A DNA stretch of 6,177 bases from Alistipes sp. (GTDB lineage: Bacteria; Bacteroidota; Bacteroidia; Bacteroidales; Rikenellaceae): positions 1 through 6,177 of the forward strand of contig JAGBYV010000052.1 in assembly GCA_017628595.1 (NCBI GenBank), read 5' to 3'. This document shows positions 1 through 5,837 of this stretch, in pieces. Under the pieces are notes generated by a model that was not told the origin of the DNA, did not search any database, and was given only the letters and a program-made list of their open reading frames with translations. Numbering within the stretch: the stretch's first letter is position 1; each line of letters opens with the position of its first letter. Position numbers and translations under genes: made by a program.

Positions 1-684
1 ATTCTGATGGGTGACGGATTCGTTGCCAACCACTCCTTGAAGGGAACAAAGGGTAATAACGCAGGCCTGATCGTAATCACTTTGGCATGGGGTCTTGCCG
101 TTATGACAGGTGTGCTGATTGCTGGTCCTTACTCTGGCGCACACCTTAGCCCTGCTGTAACATTGGGCTTTGCCATTGCTGGTTCGTTCCCCTGGGCGCA
201 CGTTGCGGGATATGTCGTAGCACAGATGCTCGGTGCATTCTGCGGTGCAACGCTGGTGTATATCTATTATAAGGATCACTTCGATATTACGGACGATCCT
301 GCTACCAAACTCGGTATCTTCTGTACCATCCCCGCCATCGAAAACAAGGTTCGCAACTTCTTCTGCGAGTTGGTTGCTACTATGCTTTTGATCTTCGTTA
401 TCCTGGCTATCGGCAATACGGAGAATACTCCCGAGGTGGGTATGGGTGGCTTGGCAAGCTTCCCCACAGCGATGTTGATCGTTGCCGTAGGTATGTCACT
501 CGGTGGTACTACAGGTTATGCCTTGAACCCCGCGCGTGACCTTGGTCCTCGTATCGCTCACGCTCTGCTGCCCATCAAGGGTAAGGGCTCAAGCGGCTGG
601 GGCTACAGCTGGGTGCCTATCCTTGGCCCGCTCACCGGTGCAGCGCTGGCAGCATTGGCATACGTTGCGGTGTACAACTTCTAA
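1..684 (+). CDS. glpF: MIP-family aquaporin, probable glycerol facilitator (GlpF-like), 5' end missing
   Basis: Integral inner-membrane channel of the major intrinsic protein family, probably passing glycerol and other small neutral solutes. The frame is open from base 1 and 227 residues are visible; the family's first-helix residues are missing, so the true start lies upstream of the window and the ATG at base 7 is internal. Counting Ile at base 1 as residue 1, the first half-helix motif is SGAHLSPAV (45-53) and the second is GYALNPARD (172-180). The Asp after NPAR is typical of aquaglyceroporins. Selectivity-filter positions of E. coli GlpF (W48, F200, R206) align with W30, Y173 and R179, supporting a glycerol-type pore. 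Odd point: the first motif reads SPA rather than NPA. About five of the six membrane helices are visible. The gene converges on the minus-strand operon and ends at a hairpin terminator. Family confidence is high; substrate is inferred. Confidence 0.93.
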   Translation: MLMGDGFVANHSLKGTKGNNAGLIVITLAWGLAVMTGVLIAGPYSGAHLSPAVTLGFAIAGSFPWAHVAGYVVAQMLGAFCGATLVYIYYKDHFDITDDPATKLGIFCTIPAIENKVRNFFCELVATMLLIFVILAIGNTENTPEVGMGGLASFPTAMLIVAVGMSLGGTTGYALNPARDLGPRIAHALLPIKGKGSSGWGYSWVPILGPLTGAALAALAYVAVYNF

Positions 685-696
685 TATGCAGTAAAT

Positions 697-734
697 AAAA
701 AAGGAGGCTATCCGATTGGGTAGCCTCCTTTTTT
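697..734. terminator. Bidirectional rho-independent terminator between convergent genes
   Basis: A perfect 14-base inverted repeat (697-710 against 721-734) has a core of AAGGAGGCTA / TAGCCTCCTT. The inner bases TCC/GGG can add three more pairs, one of them a T-G wobble, leaving a GATT tetraloop. A T-run follows on the plus strand, and the matching A-run at 697-700 gives a T-run on the minus strand. It lies 12 bases after the aquaporin stop and 17 bases after the minus-strand beta-barrel gene stop, so it can end transcription from both sides. Confidence 0.9.
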
Positions 735-751
735 TGTTGGTATGTCAGCGG

Positions 752-1318
752 TTAGAAGTAGAATCCTACACCTAGCTGGAATGTATCAATCTTGTTCTTG
801 CCCGTGGTGTAACCCAGCACCTCGCTGCGCTTGAATGAGCCGTTATAGCGAGCCGATACGCTGAGCTTCCAGATACGAGCCTCGGCACCTACTGCGTAGC
901 CAATCGTAGGACGATTGAAATCCCACTCTACGCCTGTCATCTCGCCACTTGTATCGGTCATTACGCAGAACGTGGGACCTGCCTGCAGTGCGAGCACACC
1001 CAGCAGACGGTACTGCAACAGCACGGGAATATCAACCTTGTTCAGCTTTACCTTGCCAAGGCCGCCCGCAACATCAAAGGCGTTGTGCGAGAAGAGGATC
1101 TCGGGGTGAATACCGAATCCAACCCATGTGAGGTCGCCCTGCAAGCCGGCATACCAGCCAGTGCTTGAGTCAAACTGGAAGTTGTTGATGCTATCGCTGA
1201 AGTTATTGCTCTGATAATCCATACCAGCCTTAACACCCCACTTGAACTTGGGGACAATGCCGGCCGATGCCTGCATAGCCATACAGGTCATGGCAAAAAT
1301 AAGGAGTAATCGTTTCAT
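752..1318 (-). CDS. Small outer-membrane beta-barrel protein (PorT-like family)
   Basis: Predicted 188-residue outer-membrane barrel. Residues 1-19 form a Sec signal peptide (MKRLLLIFAM start, Ala-Ser-Ala before a Gly, signal peptidase I type). The rest alternates hydrophobic/aromatic and polar residues, as in amphipathic strands. Patterns typical of the Bacteroidetes PorT-like barrel family are visible: GWYAGLQGDL near 54-63, GIHPEILFS near 69-77, VDIPVLLQYR near 95-104 and LQAGPTF near 111-117. The chain ends in GVGFYF, with the C-terminal Phe that the BAM machinery recognises. Size fits about eight strands. It is the last gene of the minus-strand block, 31 bases after the lipoprotein gene and 17 bases before the shared terminator. 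The leader before the ATG is A-rich (CAACAATAAC) without a Shine-Dalgarno sequence. No specific function can be assigned; proteins of this type may be structural or adhesive, or partner a neighbouring lipoprotein. Confidence 0.85.
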   Translation of the reverse strand: MKRLLLIFAMTCMAMQASAGIVPKFKWGVKAGMDYQSNNFSDSINNFQFDSSTGWYAGLQGDLTWVGFGIHPEILFSHNAFDVAGGLGKVKLNKVDIPVLLQYRLLGVLALQAGPTFCVMTDTSGEMTGVEWDFNRPTIGYAVGAEARIWKLSVSARYNGSFKRSEVLGYTTGKNKIDTFQLGVGFYF

Positions 1319-1349
1319 GTTATTGTTGTTTTATAGTTGTGTGTAAGTA

Positions 1350-2099
1350 TTATCTGCCACGAGAGCCTGTTGAGCGAGAGCCCGTCGCGCCTGATGACTG
1401 CGATGATGTCGAACGGCTATTGGTAGCACCGCCCTTCGATCCGCCCTGACCGCCGGGACGCACATTGCCCGATGAGTTGCCCTTGGGCGGGTTGTTGTTA
1501 GGACGCGACACCGTTCCTCCCTGACCTGCGGGGCGCTGTCCCTGTCCGGGACGTTGTCCCTGACCGATATTGCCCTGCGAGCCGGGTCTGCTGCCATTGC
1601 CTGGTCGCGCGGTATTGTTGTTGCGCGAGGGTGTTGAGTTCTGATAGTGTATGCGGCGCGGTGGTTCAGTGCGAGGATTGTTCTGGTAGTGACCGTTACC
1701 TCTCACGTCGCGCAGATTGCGCTGGTTGTAGACACCCTTGAAGTGCTTGTACTGATTTTTGTGCTGACGGTTGTAGTTCCACGGGTTACGGTGGTTGATT
1801 ACAACCTTGTAGTAGCGATGCAGGTCGGTGGGGAAGTGACGACCGTGTGGCAACACCTTTGCCGATACCCATCGGCCATAGTTCAGGTAGTGGAACACGG
1901 CACGCTCAACGTCGTAGTAGAAGTTGAACTCGGGGAAGTAGTAGTACATCGCATAATCATAACCCGCTGGACCCCACGAAGGTTGCAACGAGATATTGAT
2001 CGAGCCGGTTACGGGCACGGGAGTGTCATAGGCATAGTAACCAATGCCACACGATGAGAGCGTAAATGCCAGGGCAAATGCTAAAATCAATCGTTTCAT
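1350..2099 (-). CDS. Hypothetical Tyr-rich lipoprotein with long basic Gly/Asn/Arg/Ser tail
   Basis: 249-residue predicted lipoprotein of unknown function. MKRLILAFALAF leads to the lipobox LSSC, so Cys17 should be lipidated. Residues +2 onward (GIGYYAY) are not acidic, so the Bacteroidetes surface-export signal is not evident and a periplasm-facing location is more likely. Residues about 21-110 are rich in aromatics, with MYYYFPEFNFYYDV near 51-64, then a GRWV turn and YYKVVINHR near 96-104; this resembles uncharacterised Bacteroidetes envelope proteins. From about residue 132 to the end the chain is low-complexity (Gly, Asn, Arg, Ser, Gln, Pro) with many Arg/Lys and only one acidic residue, probably disordered. 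The start at 2099 was chosen because it begins the lipoprotein signal; the frame extends 25 codons upstream, but those codons overlap the ddl 3' end and would bury the signal. It lies 40 bases after ddl and 31 before the barrel gene. What it binds is not known. Confidence 0.82.
   Translation of the reverse strand: MKRLILAFALAFTLSSCGIGYYAYDTPVPVTGSINISLQPSWGPAGYDYAMYYYFPEFNFYYDVERAVFHYLNYGRWVSAKVLPHGRHFPTDLHRYYKVVINHRNPWNYNRQHKNQYKHFKGVYNQRNLRDVRGNGHYQNNPRTEPPRRIHYQNSTPSRNNNTARPGNGSRPGSQGNIGQGQRPGQGQRPAGQGGTVSRPNNNPPKGNSSGNVRPGGQGGSKGGATNSRSTSSQSSGATGSRSTGSRGR
1530..1565 (-). repeat. Two tandem 18-base units encoding Gly-Gln-Gly-Gln-Arg-Pro
   Basis: On the minus strand two adjacent 18-base units encode the same hexapeptide GQGQRP twice (residues 179-190 of the lipoprotein), differing only at a few third-codon positions. 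A partial third copy (AGQGG) follows. The in-frame repeat suggests that the tail grew by slippage or unequal exchange and may vary in length between strains. Confidence 0.7.
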
Positions 2100-2139
2100 A
2101 ATGTGAGGTTTTACTGGGTTAGACTGCTGTTGAACTTGT

Positions 2140-3354
2140 TTATCGCTTTGCGCCCTTAGCGCCCTTCGCACCACCTATCGAGTAGTTGAATATGTTCTCC
2201 TTGTAGCTGGTGGTCTTGAACGATGAGTCGCGCTTGCGCTCGAAGGCTATCTCGAGTAAACGCTCGACCAGTTGCTCGAACTTAATACCTGTGGCCTCCC
2301 ATAAATAGAACGATAAAGAGCCAGGAATAGTATTTATCTCGTTCACATAAATTGCATTATCCTTCTCATCGATCATAAAATCGATACGTGCCACGCCATC
2401 ACACGCCAGCGCCTTGAAGGTCTCAACAGCCTTGGTGCGGATGAATTCGGTCTGCTCCTCGGGCAGACGAGCTGGAATCTCGCGTACGGTAGAGTGCATG
2501 CCTCGTGACTCCTTCACGCCACCCTTTGCGCCGCCTTTGCCGCCACCGAGATATTTATCCTCGTAGCTGAGAATCTCGCCGCTGCGAATCGGAGCCTCAC
2601 ATACCGACGCCTCGCACTCGTAGTAGTTACCCAGCACCGAACAGTTAATCTCCTTGAGCTGCTCGACAAGATGCTCAACGATGATACGCTTCGAGTACGA
2701 GATGGCATTCTCAACGGCCTGCTGAAGCTCCTCGCGGTTGTGTACGGCCGAAATACCTACACTTGAACCCGAGTCGGCCGGCTTTACGATTACAGGATAG
2801 CCGAGCTTCTCCTCAATGCGTGCGATAGTTCCATCCTCGCTTGCAAACCACTCCTTGTCCGAAAACCATACGTAGTCAATTACGGGGATGCCGCTTGCAG
2901 CCAGAACCATCTTCATTGTAATTTTGTCCATGCCGTTAGCCGATGCCAGTACGTTGCAGCCGGCGTAGGGTATGCCCGTCATCTCGATTGTGCCCTGGAA
3001 TGAACCATCCTCGCAGTTGGTGCCATGCAGAGCAGGCAGGATAACATCGAGCGTAGCTACCACGTCGCTTCCAAACAGTGGCTTGCGCACCTTGTAGAGA
3101 TGGTTGTCGCCATATATCGGGCGCAGATATACCTCCTCGCATGAGGCGTAGAGGCTCTCCATATTCTTGTAGTTCTTGCTATCGCGCAGTGCCGTGCCTG
3201 TGTACCAGCGGCCCTCCTTGGTGATATATATGGGCGTGATGTCGTACTTCTCGGTGTTGATAGCCTCCATAGCCTGGATGGCAGTGAGTACAGAGATCTC
3301 GTTCTCGACAGAACGGCCTCCAAAGATTACGCCTACGTTGATTTTGCTCTTCAT
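2140..3354 (-). CDS. ddl: D-alanine--D-alanine ligase
   Basis: Cytoplasmic ATP-grasp enzyme joining two D-Ala for peptidoglycan precursors, 404 residues (E. coli DdlB is about 306). N-terminal motif GGRSVENEIS is at 12-21 (E17 equals DdlB E15); HGTNCEDGSFQG is at 110-121; MDK is at 142-144; the ATP-binding stretch KPADSGSSVG is at 191-200 (K191, S197). The omega-loop Tyr (Y268 in EDKYL, equal to DdlB Y216) is present, which favours D-Ala-D-Ala over D-Ala-D-Lac. Metal ligands D325, E339 and N341 sit in RIDF and VNEINTIPGS. Odd features: a Gly/Lys insert at 270-281 directly after the omega-loop Tyr, and a Gly-Ala-Lys repeat tail at 394-404. The start at 3354 gives the canonical N-terminus; a longer in-frame start at 3429 would overlap the Mur ligase gene by 53 bases. 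The leader is A-rich, and the gap from the Mur ligase is 22 bases. Confidence 0.95.
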   Translation of the reverse strand: MKSKINVGVIFGGRSVENEISVLTAIQAMEAINTEKYDITPIYITKEGRWYTGTALRDSKNYKNMESLYASCEEVYLRPIYGDNHLYKVRKPLFGSDVVATLDVILPALHGTNCEDGSFQGTIEMTGIPYAGCNVLASANGMDKITMKMVLAASGIPVIDYVWFSDKEWFASEDGTIARIEEKLGYPVIVKPADSGSSVGISAVHNREELQQAVENAISYSKRIIVEHLVEQLKEINCSVLGNYYECEASVCEAPIRSGEILSYEDKYLGGGKGGAKGGVKESRGMHSTVREIPARLPEEQTEFIRTKAVETFKALACDGVARIDFMIDEKDNAIYVNEINTIPGSLSFYLWEATGIKFEQLVERLLEIAFERKRDSSFKTTSYKENIFNYSIGGAKGAKGAKR

Positions 3355-3376
3355 TATTGTTTGTATTAATCGTTTT

Positions 3377-4939
3377 CTATTTAAATGAGTCGGGCAGATC
3401 GTTCTCATACAGTACCACATCGCCCGCACGCATCATTGCGGCCAGACGAGCCGATGCCTCGGCAAAAGTGTCGGCAAGGATAATTTGCGACTCTGACATG
3501 CCACCCTGACAAAGTCCCTCTGTAATGGCGTCGCGATTGACCCTGTTCACCACTATGGCAATGTCGGCAGCAGAGGCTATCTTACAGCCCAGCTCCTTGT
3601 TGTTGCGATATTGGCTCTCGCCCATCTCCACAAAACCCGGTGTAACCATAATGCGATGAGCTCCTTGCGGACGCTGGAAGTCGCGTAGCACCTCGAGAGC
3701 CATCTCTGCTCCCGCGGGGTTGGAGTTATAGGCATCATCGATGATGGTAATGCCTCCTGCAGTGCGCTTTATGCTGAGTCGGTGCTCGATCTGCTCGATC
3801 TGTCGCATGGCTCGCTTCTGCTGCGCCTGCGGAACACCTAAATAATCGGCTACGGCCACGGCTGCCAGCAGGTTGAGTATATTGCCGCGACCTGCAAGGT
3901 GTGTTGCGTAGCCTTCGCATACGGTGTTCTGTGACAGGATGGAGAATGTAGTCTGCGTGGGAGCATAATCAATCTGCTCGGCACGGTAATGGGTGTTGGC
4001 ATTTGCCACTCCATAGCCAATTATGCGGCATTGTGATGGCATTGTACCATCGGCAATGGGTGCCGAATCCATGTTGACAACGCCCAGACCATTGGCAGGT
4101 AGTGCATCCAGAAGCTCGAATTTGGTCTTTCGAACATTATCCAGCGAGCCGAATGTCTCGAGGTGCATCTCACCTACGGCTGTAACAATACCTATTGTTG
4201 GGTGTACCAGATCGCAAATCTCCTTGATGTCGCCCACCTGCTTGGCTCCCATCTCGACGATGAAGATCTGATGATGGGGCTTCAGATGCTCGCGCACGGT
4301 GCGAATTACACCCAGCGTAGTGTTGAAATTACCGGGTGTCATCAGCACGTTATACTTCTCGGCAAGTATGCGGTATAAGTAGTGTTTCGTGGATGTCTTT
4401 CCGAAGCTGCCCGTAACGCCGATGATGGTAAGATCGGGCATAGAACGCAGAATGCGCTTGGCATCGTTGTAGTACCAGCGCGATATGGCAGCCTCCAGCG
4501 GCTTGTTTATCACATTGGCCAGGAGCATTATAATGGGCATAACCAGCAATCCGAGAGCGATTGCAGGAGCATATGCCGGCACAAAATATATCGCGGCAGC
4601 AATCATTGCTGCGGTAAGTAAGGCTGCCGAGATAATGAGTCGCCATACACGCATCGTGTAAACCAGCGGCTTCTTGTATTTTGCACGGAACTCGCGCCAT
4701 GCCTCGCCAAACATCGTCAGGGCAATAGCCGTCAATACAGCCCATTTGTAAACAGGGATGAACGTCAGCGCTACGAGAAATGCAATAAGTGCTGAACGCA
4801 AAATGTTACTATTGCTGCGATACCATCTTGCATATCGCTCTACGCGATAGGAGTTGTGCTGAAACATGTGTATGTCGTATCGCACAACGGCAGCCCATAG
4901 AGCAATATATCCCGCCCAAAATATGATATTCTCAAACAT
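3377..4939 (-). CDS. Membrane-anchored MurF-like Mur ligase
   Basis: Predicted ATP-dependent amide ligase of the Mur family, 520 residues, closest to MurF, which adds D-Ala-D-Ala to UDP-MurNAc-tripeptide. Residues 1-165 hold four or five hydrophobic segments (about 4-19, 46-64, 66-78, 101-119, 123-143), with a polar HNSYRVERYARWY stretch after the first. The Mur core follows: P-loop GVTGSFGKTSTK at 174-185, PGNFNTTLG at 202-210, VEMGAKQVGDI at 228-238, HLETFGS at 259-265, KTK at 271-273 (likely carbamylated Lys site), GRGNILN at 350-356 and DDAYNSNP at 401-408. The C-terminal domain is at about 385-520. The canonical MurF N-terminal substrate domain is not seen. Other deviations are Gly352 where GRHN is usual, VTPGFVEMG (432-440) in place of a GDMLELG-like motif, and a C-terminus with ENDLPD in place of KGSR. 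It starts 3 bases after the hydrolase stop. The ligase fold is certain; the exact substrate is not, so no symbol is given. Confidence 0.9.
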   Translation of the reverse strand: MFENIIFWAGYIALWAAVVRYDIHMFQHNSYRVERYARWYRSNSNILRSALIAFLVALTFIPVYKWAVLTAIALTMFGEAWREFRAKYKKPLVYTMRVWRLIISAALLTAAMIAAAIYFVPAYAPAIALGLLVMPIIMLLANVINKPLEAAISRWYYNDAKRILRSMPDLTIIGVTGSFGKTSTKHYLYRILAEKYNVLMTPGNFNTTLGVIRTVREHLKPHHQIFIVEMGAKQVGDIKEICDLVHPTIGIVTAVGEMHLETFGSLDNVRKTKFELLDALPANGLGVVNMDSAPIADGTMPSQCRIIGYGVANANTHYRAEQIDYAPTQTTFSILSQNTVCEGYATHLAGRGNILNLLAAVAVADYLGVPQAQQKRAMRQIEQIEHRLSIKRTAGGITIIDDAYNSNPAGAEMALEVLRDFQRPQGAHRIMVTPGFVEMGESQYRNNKELGCKIASAADIAIVVNRVNRDAITEGLCQGGMSESQIILADTFAEASARLAAMMRAGDVVLYENDLPDSFK

Positions 4940-4942
4940 CGT

Positions 4943-5719
4943 TTATCTCTTATTTATCTCTTTCTGTAGAAAACTCTCCGCTACGCGCAGGAACAATGGC
5001 GTATTCTCCAAAAATGAGAAGTGGCCAGCCCCAGCTACCGTAACAAGTCCTGCATCGGGTATGAGTTTTTCCATCTTCTTAGCATCAGCCAATGGCGTTG
5101 CAGTGTCCGTTTCGCCCCAGAATAGCAGGGTAGGGGCGGTAATCTTCGGCATCAGATGGCACAAATCCTCGTTTACAACCTTCGACAACACCTGGCGCAT
5201 CATGGGCGAGGCCTGATTATAGTCCGAAGATCCGGCCTTTGCGCGACGAGCCTGAATCATCTGCTCGGCACGAGCCTTGCCCAAAACTATAGGAGCAAGA
5301 CGTTTTAATAATTTGAAGGTATATACCTTGCGGTAGTACGAGAATGAGCGACGAGGCTTTACGCCTGCTGAATCGACGAGCATCACTTTCTGCACCTTGT
5401 TGCGCGAGGCATAGACTATCGACACACGACCACCGAACGAGTGGCCTATAAGTATGGGGTTCTCCACACCCTCGGCCTTGGCAAGTGCCTCGATGGAGCG
5501 GGTATACTCCTCTACGCCCCACACCTTAGTGGGCTCGTCACTCTGCCCAAAGCCAGCGAAATCGACCGTCAGAACACGAAACCTCGCCTCCAGGAAGGGG
5601 CGTATTGTGTTGAAGGTGTCGGTATTGCAACCCCAGCCGTGCAGCAGCAGGATAGGGTGCCCCTCGCCACAGTCGGTGTAGTGCAGTCGCAGTGATTGGT
5701 ATGTGAAGAATTTATCCAT
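4943..5719 (-). CDS. Alpha/beta-fold hydrolase with basic cap
   Basis: 258-residue serine hydrolase of the alpha/beta fold, probably cytoplasmic since no signal peptide is seen. HGWG (27-30) gives the oxyanion-hole region. The nucleophile is Ser94 in GHSFGG (92-97). The acid is probably Asp205 in WGETDTATP (201-209), and the His is His233 in AGAGHFSF (229-236), so the triad is complete. The cap region, about 121-161, is strikingly basic (13 Lys/Arg against one acidic residue), suggesting an anionic or membrane-linked substrate. It is the first gene of the block and ends only 3 bases before the Mur ligase start, so the two are almost certainly co-translated. The start at 5719 gives a normal N-terminus (MDKFFTYQSLRLHYTDCG) preceding the first strand. 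General annotations such as esterase, lipase or haloperoxidase would all fit; the true substrate cannot be read from the sequence. Confidence 0.9.
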   Translation of the reverse strand: MDKFFTYQSLRLHYTDCGEGHPILLLHGWGCNTDTFNTIRPFLEARFRVLTVDFAGFGQSDEPTKVWGVEEYTRSIEALAKAEGVENPILIGHSFGGRVSIVYASRNKVQKVMLVDSAGVKPRRSFSYYRKVYTFKLLKRLAPIVLGKARAEQMIQARRAKAGSSDYNQASPMMRQVLSKVVNEDLCHLMPKITAPTLLFWGETDTATPLADAKKMEKLIPDAGLVTVAGAGHFSFLENTPLFLRVAESFLQKEINKR

Positions 5720-5732
5720 AATTTCTCAAGTA

Positions 5733-5740
5733 CAAATTTA
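5733..5740 (-). promoter_or_regulatory. Possible Bacteroidetes -7 promoter element for the hydrolase-Mur ligase-ddl block
   Basis: On the minus strand the octamer TAAATTTG matches the Bacteroidetes -7 consensus TAnnTTTG exactly. It lies 13 bases upstream of the hydrolase ATG and downstream of the preceding gene's terminator. A good -33 TTTG is not found at the usual distance (the bases there read about TTAT), and the implied 5' leader is only a few bases long. The TTGACA further upstream is too close to act as a normal -35. The match is suggestive only. Confidence 0.4.
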
Positions 5741-5779
5741 ATCTTTTTTTTGTCAATAGCGATAATTCTGTGCCGAAAT

Positions 5780-5817
5780 AAACAAAAAGAGCCTGTCTAA
5801 TATTATTAGACAGACCC
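5780..5817 (-). terminator. Rho-independent terminator after the DAHP synthase-chorismate mutase gene
   Basis: The inverted repeat CTGTCTAA (5793-5800) / TTAGACAG (5806-5813) has a five-base loop. On the minus strand it extends by four more pairs (two G-C, two G-T wobble) to 5789-5817. Minus-strand transcription then reads TTTTTGTT at 5788-5781. It begins about 21 bases after the stop at 5838, so it separates the aromatic-biosynthesis gene from the hydrolase-led block. Confidence 0.82.
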
Positions 5818-5837
5818 AAACTATAAGGAATAAATTC

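Noticed and set aside
7..684. The ATG at base 7 as the true aquaporin start
   Set aside because: The frame stays open to base 1, and starting there would remove most of the first membrane helix, so the gene is simply cut by the window edge.
1647..2057. Plus-strand open frame of 136 codons
   Set aside because: It lies wholly antisense to the lipoprotein gene. Its Val-rich composition comes from reading Tyr/Asn/His codons in reverse, and it has no recognisable domain or leader.
2100..2174. Longer N-terminus for the lipoprotein, starting at 2174
   Set aside because: The extra 25 residues are polar and would place the lipoprotein signal internally, and they overlap the end of ddl.
3355..3429. 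Longer N-terminus for Ddl, starting at 3429
   Set aside because: It overlaps the 3' end of the Mur ligase gene, and the added residues do not match the Ddl family, which begins just before the VGVIFGG strand.
4350..4745. Minus-strand open frame of 131 codons inside the Mur ligase gene
   Set aside because: It is in another frame of a gene with strong family motifs, and the Cys/His-rich product resembles nothing known.
5751..5760. TTGACA-like -35 box upstream of the hydrolase
   Set aside because: It lies only 10 bases from the TAAATTTG element, too close for a normal promoter spacing, and Bacteroidetes promoters do not use this box.
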